Assembly: GCF_018334155.1 (NCBI RefSeq)
Contig: NZ_JAGXTP010000002.1
Location: forward strand, 248,001-312,000
Source of the DNA: Devosia litorisediminis
GTDB taxonomy: Bacteria; Pseudomonadota; Alphaproteobacteria; Rhizobiales; Devosiaceae
Reading direction: 5' to 3'
Length of the DNA stretch: 64,000 nt
Position numbers and translations under genes: made by a program. Positions 50,406-60,091 of this stretch are shown one piece after another; the first letter of the stretch is position 1; every line of letters begins with the position of its first letter. Below the pieces are notes generated by a model that worked only from the letters and a program-made list of their open reading frames with translations, searched no databases and had not been told where the DNA came from.

Positions 50406-51503
50406 CTATTCAGCCAGGGTCCAGGCACCGCCCTTACCCTGCAGCACCACGAAGTTGGAGCGTGCCAGGGTGTTTTCAGGGGTGAAGGTGATCTGGCCGG
50501 CAATGCCGGTGTAATCCGACGCGGCGAGCGCGGCGTTGATCGCTTCGGCATCGGTGCTGCCAGCAGTCTCGATTGCCTTTGCCAGCAGGTGCATGCCGTC
50601 ATAGGCCAGTGGGGCATAGGGGCCGGGAGCCGAGCCATTGGCTTCGGTATAGTCGGCGATGAAGGCTTTTGCTTCTGGCAGGAATTCGGCGGTCGGGTTG
50701 GAGAAGCCAACCACGCCATCAGCGGCCGAGCCGGCAATGTTGAACAGCTCGGGCGAGTTTGAACCATCGCCCACAGCGATCTTGCCCTGATAGCCGGCCT
50801 GACGCAGCTGACGGATCAGCAGGCCACCATCGGCATAATAGGCGGTCCAGAACACGGCATCGGGATTGGCCGAACGAATGGCGGTCACGATGGCCGAATA
50901 GTCCTGCTCGCCTTTATTGGCGACTTCAAACGCGGGCACGGTATTGCCGGCTTCTTCCCAGTTCTTCTTGGTCAGATCGGCTAGGTCCTGCGAATAGGCA
51001 TCGCCCTGGTTCACGATGGCCAGCGAGCTCACGCCATTGGCCGTGAAATATTCGATGGCCTTGGCCACCTGATCATTGCCGGTGGAGTTGATCATGAAGG
51101 CATTGCCGGGATTGGCGGGGATCAGCTTGGTCGAGTTCGCAGCTGCGATCACGAATGGGATGTTCGCATCGCCAAAAATCTTCAGGGTCGGAACAGTCGC
51201 GCCCGAGCAGTAGCCACCGACAATGCCGGTCACGTCGGACGAAGCCAGCTTGCTGGCAGCGTTGACGGCCTGCTGTGGGTCGCAGCCATCATCACCAACG
51301 ACCGAGCTGAGCTGTTCGCCCAGCACACCGCCGGCAGCATTGATTTCGGCGATCGCCAGATCAACCGCATTGGCCATGTCCTGGCCATAGGTTGCTTCCG
51401 ATCCGGTGGTGGGCACCAGAATGCCGATCTTCATTTCCGCGTAGGCGGGCGCAGCGAACGCCATGGCAATCGCGGTGGTCGCAAGAAGTGCAGTGATTTT
51501 CAT
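50406..51503 (-). CDS. livJ: Branched-chain-type amino acid ABC transporter binding protein
   Basis: A 365-residue secreted protein of the Leu/Ile/Val-binding family: signal peptide to APAYAE (about residue 22), IGILVPTTGSEATYGQDMAN and EINAAGGVLGEQL at the ligand side. GAGGAGCC precedes the ATG. First gene of the minus-strand operon, downstream of the palindrome at 51582. Substrate by context an imino acid. Confidence 0.9.
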   Translation of the reverse strand: MKITALLATTAIAMAFAAPAYAEMKIGILVPTTGSEATYGQDMANAVDLAIAEINAAGGVLGEQLSSVVGDDGCDPQQAVNAASKLASSDVTGIVGGYCSGATVPTLKIFGDANIPFVIAAANSTKLIPANPGNAFMINSTGNDQVAKAIEYFTANGVSSLAIVNQGDAYSQDLADLTKKNWEEAGNTVPAFEVANKGEQDYSAIVTAIRSANPDAVFWTAYYADGGLLIRQLRQAGYQGKIAVGDGSNSPELFNIAGSAADGVVGFSNPTAEFLPEAKAFIADYTEANGSAPGPYAPLAYDGMHLLAKAIETAGSTDAEAINAALAASDYTGIAGQITFTPENTLARSNFVVLQGKGGAWTLAE

Positions 51504-51581
51504 ATTAAAGGCTCCTCAACCCTGTTTTCGACCCTGGCTTCGTTCCCCTCACCAAGGCTTCTGAAACCAAGATTTGCACGA

Positions 51582-51598
51582 TTGTATCCAATATACAA
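51582..51598. promoter_or_regulatory. GntR operator between the liv/hydroxyproline operon and its regulator
   Basis: TTGTAT (51582-51587) and ATACAA (51593-51598) form a perfect inverted repeat with a CCAAT spacer. It lies 79 bases upstream of the binding-protein start and 84 bases before the divergent FCD-type GntR gene, the expected place for an autoregulated operator. Confidence 0.65.
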
Positions 51599-51686
51599 CA
51601 TGCTATGTTGGTGGTCCCACGAAGTGATTGTGGTTGGCAAAAAGCACCGGTAAAAGCCGGGCATTGCCAATCTTGGAGGAAGTGGA

Positions 51687-52373
51687 TTGATCGACCAGCT
51701 CAGCGCGCGAGCATCTAATCTTGGAGCCGGGGCGTCCTCATCGGACGTCATTCACGACGCCCTGCGCGCGGCGATCATTCGCGGTGAACTCGAGGAGGGC
51801 CAGACCCTCCGCCAGGACGCCATCGCCAAGATGTTCAATGTCAGCCGCATCCCGGTGCGCGAGGCGCTCAAGCAGCTCGAAGCCAGCGGGCTGGTGACCT
51901 CTGTGCGCTATAAGGGCGTCGTGGTCAGCCGCATATCGAGCGACGAGATCCGCGAGATTTTTGATTTCCGCGCCACGGTCGAACCCAAGTTGATTGCCCA
52001 TTCCGTGCCCCGCATGAGCCAGCAGGCCATCGAGCACGCGCAGGATCTGTGCAACTCATTTGAGCAGGAAACCGATGGCGTGCGCTGGGGCGACCTCAAT
52101 CGCCAGTTCCATTCCTCGCTCTATGTCGACGCCAATCTGCCCTATTATTTCGCGGCTGCCGAAGCCGCCAATGATCGCATCGAACGCTATATCCGCGCCC
52201 AGCTCAGCCTCGCCCATGGCCGCGAACGCGCCATTGAAGAGCATCAGCAGATCATCGATGCCTGTCGTGCCGGCGATGCCGAACGCGCCGCCGATCTGAC
52301 ACGCCAGCACATCGTCAATGCCTCGCTGTCCCTCACCCGTGTCATTGAAGAACAGGTCCAGCAGCGCGACTGA
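51687..52373 (+). CDS. GntR-family regulator, FadR/FCD type
   Basis: A 228-residue regulator with an N-terminal winged helix (RQDAIAKMFNVSRIPVREAL) and a C-terminal FCD domain (ATVEPKLIAHSVPRM, QFHSSLYVDANLPYY, HQQIIDACRAGD) with metal-binding type Asp/His residues. TTG start at 51687 behind GGAGGAA (51675-51681). Divergent from the liv/hydroxyproline genes and presumably their regulator. Confidence 0.85.
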   Translation: MIDQLSARASNLGAGASSSDVIHDALRAAIIRGELEEGQTLRQDAIAKMFNVSRIPVREALKQLEASGLVTSVRYKGVVVSRISSDEIREIFDFRATVEPKLIAHSVPRMSQQAIEHAQDLCNSFEQETDGVRWGDLNRQFHSSLYVDANLPYYFAAAEAANDRIERYIRAQLSLAHGRERAIEEHQQIIDACRAGDAERAADLTRQHIVNASLSLTRVIEEQVQQRD

Positions 52374-52533
52374 TCGCGGCGCATGCGCTCGTGACTGTTA
52401 CCCTTGGCCCGTAAAATGTCCGGCATTGGGCTAACCCGCTCATCACCCCGCCATGGCAGTGTCGCCATTGCCACCATACCCATATTGCGGGACGGTGCGC
52501 ATGACAGGACAGTGCAGTCGGGGGACTATTTGC

Positions 52534-54105
52534 ATGACCAAGACACGTTTTTCTGCGTTTCTGACCGCGGCCAGCCTTGGCACCGTTTTTGCTATCGCGC
52601 CGGTCCGGGCCCAGCCCGCCAATCTCGATATCGGGCCCGCGCCCTCCATGGATGTCAGCAAGCTCGCTCCCGGCGGGGTCGAACTGGCGCTTGAGCAGCT
52701 TGATGACACGGTGCACACCATTATGGAGCGCAGCGGCGTTCCAGGCGTTGCCGTTGCGGTGGTGCAGGGTGGGCAGACTGTGTTTGCCAGGGGTTATGGC
52801 GTCAGGAAACGCGGCGCCGATGATCCTGTCACCCCCCAGACGGTCTTCCAGATTGCCTCGGTGTCAAAACCGCTCGCCGCCACCGTGGCGGCGATTGCCG
52901 TTACCGAGGGGCTGATCACCTGGGATGATCGGGTAACCAGCTATCTGCCCGATTTCCGTCTCGGCGAGGAATGGGTCAGTGCCAATCTCACCATCGGGGA
53001 TCTCTATGCCCATCGCTCCGGCCTGCCGCTGGGCGCGGGCGATGACCTCGAAGATCTCGGCTTCGGCCGGGCCGATGTGATGGCGCGTCTGCGCTACCAG
53101 CCGCTCGATACCTTCCGCACATCCTACAACTACGCCAATTTCGGCATCACCAGCGCCGCTCAGGCCGTCGCTGCGGCCACGGGCAAGAGCTGGGAGGACC
53201 TGTCGGCCCAGTCGCTCTACGCGCCCCTGAAGATGGATCACACCAGTTCGCGCTATGCCGATTTTCAGGCAGAACCCGATCGCGCCAGCCTGCACGCGCT
53301 TGTCGATGGCACGCTGCAACCGCTCTATGAGCGCAATGGCGACGCCCAATCGCCCGCTGGTGGCGTCTCATCCAATGTCATTGACCTGGCTGAATGGCTC
53401 AAGGTGCTGCTGGCCGATGGCGTCCATGATGAACGTCAGCTCATCGACCCCGCCGCGCTCCAGGCCGCGCTCAGCCCGCAGTCTTTCAGCTCGCCCGGCC
53501 ACGTGCCCAGCGCGCGCCCCGGCTTTTATGGCTATGGCTTCAATGTCGGTGTGGGCGCCGACGGGCGCACCACTTTCGGGCATTCCGGTGCCTTCACGCT
53601 GGGCGCGGCCACCCGCATCCAGTTTGTGCCATCTGCCGACCTGGGCATTATCGTGCTGACCAATGCCGGTCCGCTCGGTGCCCCCGAAGCGATTGCCAAC
53701 ATCTTCCTCGACACCGCGCAGTTCGGCGCCCCCACCCGCGACTGGTATGCGGGCTTTCATGCGCTGATGGCGGGCTTCTACGATCCTGTCGGCGATCTCG
53801 TTGACAGCAGCCTGCCTGACGAGCCCAAGCCGTACCAGGCGCTTGAGAACTATGTCGGCACCTACCAGAATGATTATTTCGGTCCTCTCGATATCGTTCT
53901 GGATGATGGCGCCCTGGTCGCCCAGCTTGGCCCGCGTGGTGACAGCTTCCCGCTCACCCATTGGGATGGCGATGTCTTTGCTGTCGAACCGCACAATGAG
54001 AATGCCCCGACCGGTTCACGGTCCTCTGTCAGCTTCGATCTGGCTACGGGCAGCGTCAATATCGACTATCTGGACGGCAACGGTCTGGCCACCTGGCAGC
54101 GCTAG
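52534..54105 (+). CDS. Serine hydrolase, beta-lactamase/PBP4*-like, secreted
   Basis: A 523-residue protein with signal peptide (FAIAPVRAQ) and a class C-type serine hydrolase domain: the SxxK serine in SVSKPLAA, the YxN motif in YNYANFG and HSGAFTLG in place of the KTG box. A separate C-terminal beta domain of about 100 residues (from PYQALENYVGTYQND) resembles lipocalin-like tails of such hydrolases. ATG 52534 with GGGGGA upstream is preferred over 52453. Likely a periplasmic peptidase or esterase; true beta-lactamase activity is doubtful. Confidence 0.85.
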   Translation: MTKTRFSAFLTAASLGTVFAIAPVRAQPANLDIGPAPSMDVSKLAPGGVELALEQLDDTVHTIMERSGVPGVAVAVVQGGQTVFARGYGVRKRGADDPVTPQTVFQIASVSKPLAATVAAIAVTEGLITWDDRVTSYLPDFRLGEEWVSANLTIGDLYAHRSGLPLGAGDDLEDLGFGRADVMARLRYQPLDTFRTSYNYANFGITSAAQAVAAATGKSWEDLSAQSLYAPLKMDHTSSRYADFQAEPDRASLHALVDGTLQPLYERNGDAQSPAGGVSSNVIDLAEWLKVLLADGVHDERQLIDPAALQAALSPQSFSSPGHVPSARPGFYGYGFNVGVGADGRTTFGHSGAFTLGAATRIQFVPSADLGIIVLTNAGPLGAPEAIANIFLDTAQFGAPTRDWYAGFHALMAGFYDPVGDLVDSSLPDEPKPYQALENYVGTYQNDYFGPLDIVLDDGALVAQLGPRGDSFPLTHWDGDVFAVEPHNENAPTGSRSSVSFDLATGSVNIDYLDGNGLATWQR

Positions 54106-54242
54106 CGGGGGAACCGCATTCCACTGTGCACCGTTGTCGGCTCTGCCCCTGTTCTGAACCGGGGCCGATGCCGCAATCGTGCCATAGTTGGAACGATCAG
54201 CGGCCACATGCATTCGGGTAGAGACACACCCGGAGGCGTCCC

Positions 54243-56582
54243 ATGATATTTTCCCGCATTCTTGCCATTCTGTTTGCCCTGAGCGGGCTGTTTCTGGGAG
54301 GCGGTGGTATCTGGCTTGCGGCGCTGGGGGGCAGCTGGTTCTACCTGCTGCTCGGCGCAGCCCTGCTGATCACCGCCATCATGGTCTGGCAGCGCGATCG
54401 CCGTGCGCTCTGGCTGCATGCCGGCACCATTATCGTAGCCATGGCATGGGCGGTCTGGGAAGTCGGTTTTGACTGGTGGCAGCTGGCCCCCCGCGGCGAC
54501 TGGCTGGTCATTCTGGGCATTCTGCTTGTGCTGCCTTGGAGTGTGCGCAGCCTCAATCGCTATTCGGCGTCCGGCGGCTGGCCTGCCCTTGCCGTCGCAC
54601 TGGTGCTCAGCGTCATCGTGGCAGGCATCGCCATGTTCACGCCCACCCATGATCTGGAAGGCACACTGCCCGAATCCAGCATGACCGCCGAGGCGGCACT
54701 TTCTGACCCGGCTGTGCCCGATGGGGAATGGCATTCTTATGGCCGCGATACCTATGGTCAGCGCTATTCTCCGCTTGAGCAGATCACTCCCGACAATGTG
54801 CAAAACCTTGAAGTCGCCTGGACCTTCAATACCGGTGATGTGCGCGGCGAAAGCGATCCCGGCGAAACCACCTATGAGGTAACCCCGCTCAAGGTCGGTG
54901 ACAGCCTCTATCTGTGCACACCGCATAATCTGATCATCGCGCTCGATGCCGAAACCGGCGCCGAACGCTGGACCTTCAATCCCCATCTTGATCAGCCACC
55001 GCGCAATCAGACCCAGCATCTGACCTGCCGCGGCGTGTCCTATGATGCCCCCTCCGCGGGCGGTCCTGTGGGCGATTGTGCAGCCCGCATCTTCGCGCCG
55101 ACCGCTGACGCACGCCTGATCTCGATCAGTGCTGAAACCGGCGAAATCTGCCCCGGTTTTGGTGGCGCTGATGGCACTGTCGATCTGTGGCAGAACATGC
55201 CCAACGTCACGGCCGGTTCGTACTACTCCACCTCCCCGCCAGTCATTACCGACCGCGTCGTGGTTGTCGGCGGTGCGGTCAATGACAACGTCTCGACCAA
55301 TGAGACCTCGGGCGTCATCCGGGCCTTTGACAAGTTCACCGGCGAACTGGTCTGGAACTGGGATTCGCTGAACCCCGAGCAGACCGAACCATTGGCTGAC
55401 GGCCAGACCTATTCGATCAACTCGCCCAATAGCTGGAGTGTCTCGAGCTATGACCCTGAACTCGATCTGATCTACATCCCCATGGGCAATCAGTCCCCTG
55501 ACCAGTTCGGTGGCAATCGCAGCGAGGAAGCCGAAACCTACTCCTCCGCCGTCGTTGCGCTCAATGCCGATACTGGTCAGGTGGACTGGGTGTTCCAGGG
55601 CGTGCACCATGACATCTGGGATATGGACATGCCGGCCCAGCCAAGTCTGGTTGACCTCGATATCGGTGGCGAAACCGTGCCCGCCGTAGTGGTCCCCACC
55701 AAGCAGGGCGAAATCTTCGTACTCAATCGCGAAACCGGCGAGCCTATCCTGCCGGTCAACGAAGTACCCGCACCCCAGGGTGCTGTGGCTGGTGACTTTA
55801 CCGCGCCAACCCAGCCGCTCTCGGCCCTCTCGTTCAATCCTGAACCGCTGACCGAAGCATCAATGTGGGGCATGACACCCTTTGACCAGCTGGCCTGCCG
55901 CATCCAGTTCCAGTCGCTGCGCTATGAGGGGCGTTACACCCCGCCTTCCGAGCAGGGCTCGATTGTCTATCCCGGCAATTTCGGCACGCTCAACTGGGGG
56001 GCTGTGGCCGTTGATCCTGTCCGTCAGGCTGTCTTCGCCATGCCTGTCTATCTGGCCTTCACCTCCAAGCTCATTCCGCGCGACAATCCCGAAGAGCGCG
56101 TCGTGACCGATGAAGGTGCCCCGCCATTTAACGAAAACTATGGCGCACCCTATGCTGCCGAGATGGGCCCCTTGCTCAGCCCGGTTGGTCTGCCCTGCCA
56201 GTCGCCACCTTGGGGCTATGTGGCCGGCGCCGACCTGCGCACCGGTGAGATTGTCTATCGCCACGTCAACGGCACCATTCAGGATCTCTCGCCTGTGCCG
56301 CTGCCGATCAAGATGGGCGTCCCCGGCATTGGTGGTCCGATCATCACCCGCGGTGGGGTGGCCTTCCTCTCCGGCTCGCTCGACTATTATGTGCGCGCCT
56401 ATGACGTGAACAACGGCAACCAGCTCTGGGAGAGCCGTCTGCCAGCCGGTGGTCAGGCCACACCCATGAGCTACTGGTCCGAGTACAGCCAGCGCCAGTT
56501 CGTGGTGGTTGTCGCCGGCGGCCACGGGTCGACTGGTACCAAGGCTGGCGATTCCATCATCGCCTACGCGTTGCCTCAATAG
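54243..56582 (+). CDS. gcd: Membrane-bound PQQ-dependent glucose dehydrogenase
   Basis: A 779-residue quinoprotein with four to five N-terminal helices (about 5-125) that hold ubiquinone, and an eight-bladed PQQ propeller from about 160 (EWHSYGRDTYGQRYSPLEQI, HHDIWDMDMPAQPSLVDL, YIPMGNQSPDQFGG). It oxidises glucose and other aldoses to lactones in the periplasm. No PQQ synthesis genes are in the window, so the cofactor comes from elsewhere in the genome or from outside. A clean terminator follows. Confidence 0.93.
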   Translation: MIFSRILAILFALSGLFLGGGGIWLAALGGSWFYLLLGAALLITAIMVWQRDRRALWLHAGTIIVAMAWAVWEVGFDWWQLAPRGDWLVILGILLVLPWSVRSLNRYSASGGWPALAVALVLSVIVAGIAMFTPTHDLEGTLPESSMTAEAALSDPAVPDGEWHSYGRDTYGQRYSPLEQITPDNVQNLEVAWTFNTGDVRGESDPGETTYEVTPLKVGDSLYLCTPHNLIIALDAETGAERWTFNPHLDQPPRNQTQHLTCRGVSYDAPSAGGPVGDCAARIFAPTADARLISISAETGEICPGFGGADGTVDLWQNMPNVTAGSYYSTSPPVITDRVVVVGGAVNDNVSTNETSGVIRAFDKFTGELVWNWDSLNPEQTEPLADGQTYSINSPNSWSVSSYDPELDLIYIPMGNQSPDQFGGNRSEEAETYSSAVVALNADTGQVDWVFQGVHHDIWDMDMPAQPSLVDLDIGGETVPAVVVPTKQGEIFVLNRETGEPILPVNEVPAPQGAVAGDFTAPTQPLSALSFNPEPLTEASMWGMTPFDQLACRIQFQSLRYEGRYTPPSEQGSIVYPGNFGTLNWGAVAVDPVRQAVFAMPVYLAFTSKLIPRDNPEERVVTDEGAPPFNENYGAPYAAEMGPLLSPVGLPCQSPPWGYVAGADLRTGEIVYRHVNGTIQDLSPVPLPIKMGVPGIGGPIITRGGVAFLSGSLDYYVRAYDVNNGNQLWESRLPAGGQATPMSYWSEYSQRQFVVVVAGGHGSTGTKAGDSIIAYALPQ

Positions 56583-56604
56583 GCCGTTCGCAATGCTAGA
56601 TAGA

Positions 56605-56636
56605 GGGCCGGGCGACCAAGCGTTGCCCGGCCCTTT
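56605..56636 (+). terminator. Rho-independent-like terminator after gcd
   Basis: GGGCCGGGC (56605-56613) pairs perfectly with GCCCGGCCC (56625-56633), loop of 11 bases, followed by TTT. Confidence 0.8.
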
Positions 56637-56696
56637 GCGCGTGCCGGCAATAGTGCCAAGCTGGCGCTCTCAACCGTACCGACCAAGCGAGCCACG

Positions 56697-57950
56697 ATGC
56701 CCAGCCTGTCCCTGTTCGATATGATCGCCGTCCTGCTGGTTCTCACCGCCGCCTTTGGCTGGATCAACCACGTCGTGCTCAAACTGCCCCAGACCATCGG
56801 TCTGCTGGTGATGGCCCTTGCCGCCTCGCTGGTGCTGATCGGTGTCGAACTCGCCTTCCCCCAGTTCGTGATCTACGAGGACGCCGTTGCGCTGCTGAAC
56901 CAGGTCGATTTCCAGTCGACCGTGCTCGACGGCATGCTGGCCTTCTTGCTGTTTGCCGGGGCGCTGCATGTCGATTTCAACGCCATGCGCTCGCGCCTTT
57001 TGACCATTTCCATCATGGCCACCTTTGGCGTGCTGATCTCGACCGCGCTGATCGGTACCGGGTTCTGGCTGCTGGCCAATCTGTTTGGCGTTGCCATCCC
57101 CTTTGTCTGGGCCCTGGTCTTTGGTGCCCTGATCAGTCCCACTGATCCGGTGGCCGTGCTGTCCACGCTCAAACAGGTCAAGGTGCCGCAGGCGCTGGAG
57201 AGCACCATGACCGGGGAATCCCTGTTCAATGATGGCGTTGGGGTTGTGCTGTTCACCGTCGTGCTGGCCGCGGCCACCACCATGGGCGGCGAGGGCCTTG
57301 ATGCTTTCCACATCGGTGAGTTGTTTCTGGTCGAGGCCGTCGGCGGTGGGTTGCTGGGCTGGGTCACCGGCTATCTGGCCTATCGCGCCATGCGGGCCAT
57401 TGACGATTATCCGGTCGAGGTGCTGATCTCACTGGCGCTGGTGACCGGTCTGTATGCGGTGGCCAGCAAGCTGCACATGAGCGGACCGATTGCGGTGGTG
57501 GTTGCCGGCCTGCTGGTTGGTCATCGCGGCCCCCTCGACGCCTTCAGCGATGTCACCCAGCGCTTCCTGTTTGGCTTCTGGACCATGATCGATGAAATCC
57601 TCAATTCCGTGCTGTTCCTGCTGATCGGGCTCGAGGTGCTGGTGCTGCGCTTTGATCTTTCCTTCATCGCGCTGGCAATTGCCTCGATCCCGCTGGCGCT
57701 GCTGGCGCGCTTTTTCGCGGTGGGGCTGCCCGTCAGCCTGATCCGTCGCCGCACGGAAGTCATGTCAGGCACGGTGCGCGTGCTGACCTGGGGTGGTTTG
57801 CGCGGCGGTATTTCGGTGGCGCTGGCGCTTTCGCTGCCGGAGTCCGACATCAAGACCGTAATCCTGGCGGCCACCTATGCCGTGGTGGTGTTCACCATCA
57901 TCATTCAGGGTCTCACCCTGGCGGGACTGGTCAAGCGCGTCGTCGATTGA
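56697..57950 (+). CDS. Na+/H+ antiporter, CPA1 family (NhaP-like)
   Basis: A 417-residue carrier with about twelve helices. The family motif is GALISPTDPVAVLSTL and the ion-binding Asn-Asp is in GESLFNDGVGVVLF; RVLTWGGLRGGISVALAL is the conserved late helix. Exchanges cytoplasmic Na+ or K+ for protons. Stand-alone gene with its own flanking terminators. Confidence 0.9.
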   Translation: MPSLSLFDMIAVLLVLTAAFGWINHVVLKLPQTIGLLVMALAASLVLIGVELAFPQFVIYEDAVALLNQVDFQSTVLDGMLAFLLFAGALHVDFNAMRSRLLTISIMATFGVLISTALIGTGFWLLANLFGVAIPFVWALVFGALISPTDPVAVLSTLKQVKVPQALESTMTGESLFNDGVGVVLFTVVLAAATTMGGEGLDAFHIGELFLVEAVGGGLLGWVTGYLAYRAMRAIDDYPVEVLISLALVTGLYAVASKLHMSGPIAVVVAGLLVGHRGPLDAFSDVTQRFLFGFWTMIDEILNSVLFLLIGLEVLVLRFDLSFIALAIASIPLALLARFFAVGLPVSLIRRRTEVMSGTVRVLTWGGLRGGISVALALSLPESDIKTVILAATYAVVVFTIIIQGLTLAGLVKRVVD

Positions 57951-57953
57951 AAA

Positions 57954-57979
57954 ACCCGCAGGGCGTTGGCCCTGCGGGT
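57954..57979. terminator. Bidirectional terminator between convergent genes
   Basis: ACCCGCAGGGC (57954-57964) and GCCCTGCGGGT (57969-57979) make a perfect 11-base stem with a GTTG loop. The A-run at 57950-57954 gives a U-tract to the minus-strand transcript of the SulP operon. Confidence 0.85.
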
Positions 57980-57991
57980 CTGTATTGGTGA

Positions 57992-59716
57992 CTAGGCTGC
58001 AGCAACCGGTGGTTTGTTGATCGCCTGCATCGCCTGATGCTGGCTCAGATGCACGCCACCGGACAGATGCGCCAGAAACTCGGTACCTGCCAGCCGATCC
58101 ATCACCGGTCCCTTGACCTCCGACAGGTGCAACCGCACCCCCAGATCCTTGAGCTGGTGCTCAATGGCCTCAAGGCTTTCGAGCGCCGACATGTCGATGG
58201 CATTCACCGCCGAACACATCAGCACCACATCCTTGAGCTCGGGCCGTCCCGCAACCTGGTCATAGACCAGATCCTCGAGATAGCGCGCATTGGCAAAATA
58301 GAGGCTCTCATCGACCCGGATCGACAGCACGCTGGGCGTGGTCTCGACATTGTGGCGCTTGACGTTGCGGAAGTGCTCTGTGCCCGGAACCTGCCCCACC
58401 ACGGCCGCATGCGGCTGCGATGAGCGATAAAGGAAAATCAGGATCGACGCGCCCACGCCCAGCGAAATGCCGACTTCGACACCCATCAGCAGCGTGCCCA
58501 GCAGGGTGATGGCCACGGCGGCAAAGTCAGCCTTGGAATAGGTCCAGGCACGCTTGAGGATCGAGAAATCCACCAGTGTCAGCACGGCTACGATGATCGT
58601 TGCCGCCAGCGTTGCCTTGGGCAGGATGGCCAGGAACGGGGTCAGCAGCAGGGTTGCCCCGGCAATGCCGATGGCGGTGAAGGCACCAGCCGCCGGCGTA
58701 GCGGCGCCGGCATCGAAATTGACCACCGAGCGGGCGAAGCCACCCGTCACCGGATAGCCGCCACCGACGGCTGCCGCGATATTGGCGGCACCCAGCCCGA
58801 TCAGTTCCTGATTGGGATTGATGCGCTCACGCCGCTTGGCCGCCAGCGTCTGCGCCACCGAGATCGATTCCACAAAACCCACGATCGAGATGATCAGCGC
58901 GGGCAGCAACAGCGCCTGAATGGTGTCCAGATTGAAATTGGGCAGCGACAGCATGGGCAGGCCCTGCGGCACATCGCCAACCAGCGAGACGCCCTTGGCA
59001 CCCAGATCACCCAGCACCGACCAGGCCATGGTCAGAAACACCACCAGCACCGGGCCAGCCCGCGTGATGATGGTCACCGCGCCCTTGGGCAGGCCGAAAC
59101 GGATCAGCCAGTTTTTGAGATCCATGCGGATCCACAGCAGCAGCGCCAGCGACACCGCACCCACAGCCAGCGTGTACCAGTTGATGGTGCCGATATTGTG
59201 CACGATCGACATCACCAGATCGGGCAGGGCATGGCCCTCGGTCTTGATCCCGAGCATGCCGCCAACCTGGCTGGTCGCTATGATCAGCCCAGACGCGGTG
59301 ATGAAGCCCGAGATCACCGGATGGGACAGGAAATTGGCGATGAAACCGAGACGGAACAGCCCCAGCGCCGCCAGGATAATGCCCGACATCGCCGCCAGCA
59401 GAATGGCGGCACTGGCATAGTCCACCGTGCCTTCCGCGGCGATGCTGCCAACCGCCGAAGCGGTCATCAGCGACACCACGGCCACGGGGCCGACAGCCAG
59501 CGCCGTCGACGTGCCGAAAATGGCATAGGCCACCAGCGGCAGCACCGAAGCGTAAAGACCCACTTCCGGCGGCAGCCCAGCCAGCAGGGCATAGGCCAGC
59601 GATTGCGGGATCAGCATGATCGTCACGATCACCGCCGCGATCAGATCACTGGTCAGGGTCGCCTGATTATAGCGGCTGCCCCAGTCCAGAATGGGAAGAT
59701 AGGTCTTGAGCTTCAT
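57992..59716 (-). CDS. SulP family anion transporter with STAS domain
   Basis: A 574-residue carrier: ten or more helices up to about 430 with the SulP signature LIPQSLAYALLAGLPPEVGL, then a cytoplasmic STAS domain (about 445-560, LKDVVLMCSAVNAIDMSALE). It moves sulfate or bicarbonate. Last gene of the sulfide-detoxification run, where TauE exporters are often found instead, so it may clear sulfate or sulfite from persulfide oxidation. Confidence 0.9.
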   Translation of the reverse strand: MKLKTYLPILDWGSRYNQATLTSDLIAAVIVTIMLIPQSLAYALLAGLPPEVGLYASVLPLVAYAIFGTSTALAVGPVAVVSLMTASAVGSIAAEGTVDYASAAILLAAMSGIILAALGLFRLGFIANFLSHPVISGFITASGLIIATSQVGGMLGIKTEGHALPDLVMSIVHNIGTINWYTLAVGAVSLALLLWIRMDLKNWLIRFGLPKGAVTIITRAGPVLVVFLTMAWSVLGDLGAKGVSLVGDVPQGLPMLSLPNFNLDTIQALLLPALIISIVGFVESISVAQTLAAKRRERINPNQELIGLGAANIAAAVGGGYPVTGGFARSVVNFDAGAATPAAGAFTAIGIAGATLLLTPFLAILPKATLAATIIVAVLTLVDFSILKRAWTYSKADFAAVAITLLGTLLMGVEVGISLGVGASILIFLYRSSQPHAAVVGQVPGTEHFRNVKRHNVETTPSVLSIRVDESLYFANARYLEDLVYDQVAGRPELKDVVLMCSAVNAIDMSALESLEAIEHQLKDLGVRLHLSEVKGPVMDRLAGTEFLAHLSGGVHLSQHQAMQAINKPPVAAA

Positions 59717-59722
59717 GGGATC

Positions 59723-60049
59723 TTACTTGGACAGAGTTGCGTAGAGGCTGCCGGCGCGCATGCCCGAGCGGCAATAGCCCAGCATTGGCTTGGGCAGGTT
59801 GGCCCAGGCGTCGTGGAAACGGATGATCTGGCCTTCGCCCAGCGGCCCGGAAACCGGGATGTGGACGATCTTCAGGCCTGCCGCTTCGGCGACCCGCGCG
59901 ACATCGTCATAAGCAGGCTGGCCGCCTTCTTCATTGTCGGGACGGGCGCATATGATCGACTTGTAGCCGGCATCGACCACGGTCTTGACCTGATCGGGAG
60001 TGATCTGGCCGGTTGTGGCGAAGTCAGGGCTGATTTTGGTGACGTTCAT
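59723..60049 (-). CDS. DUF442/TIGR01244 family sulfur-transferase-like phosphatase-fold protein
   Basis: A 108-residue protein with the Cys-based loop GYCRSGMRAGSL of rhodanese/dual-specificity phosphatase-like folds. Commonly fused to or beside persulfide dioxygenases (Blh type). ATG 60049 behind GAAAGAGA is used; the frame from 60088 adds residues not seen in the family. Likely handles persulfide transfer with the MBL protein encoded upstream. Confidence 0.85.
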   Translation of the reverse strand: MNVTKISPDFATTGQITPDQVKTVVDAGYKSIICARPDNEEGGQPAYDDVARVAEAAGLKIVHIPVSGPLGEGQIIRFHDAWANLPKPMLGYCRSGMRAGSLYATLSK

Positions 60050-60091
60050 GGTTTTCTCTTTCGGGTTTGAACTGCTGAAGGGCCACATGGC

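Noticed and set aside
52534..54105. Antibiotic beta-lactamase
   Set aside because: The KTG box is HSG and the protein has a lipocalin-like tail, which fits PBP4*/esterase-type hydrolases better.
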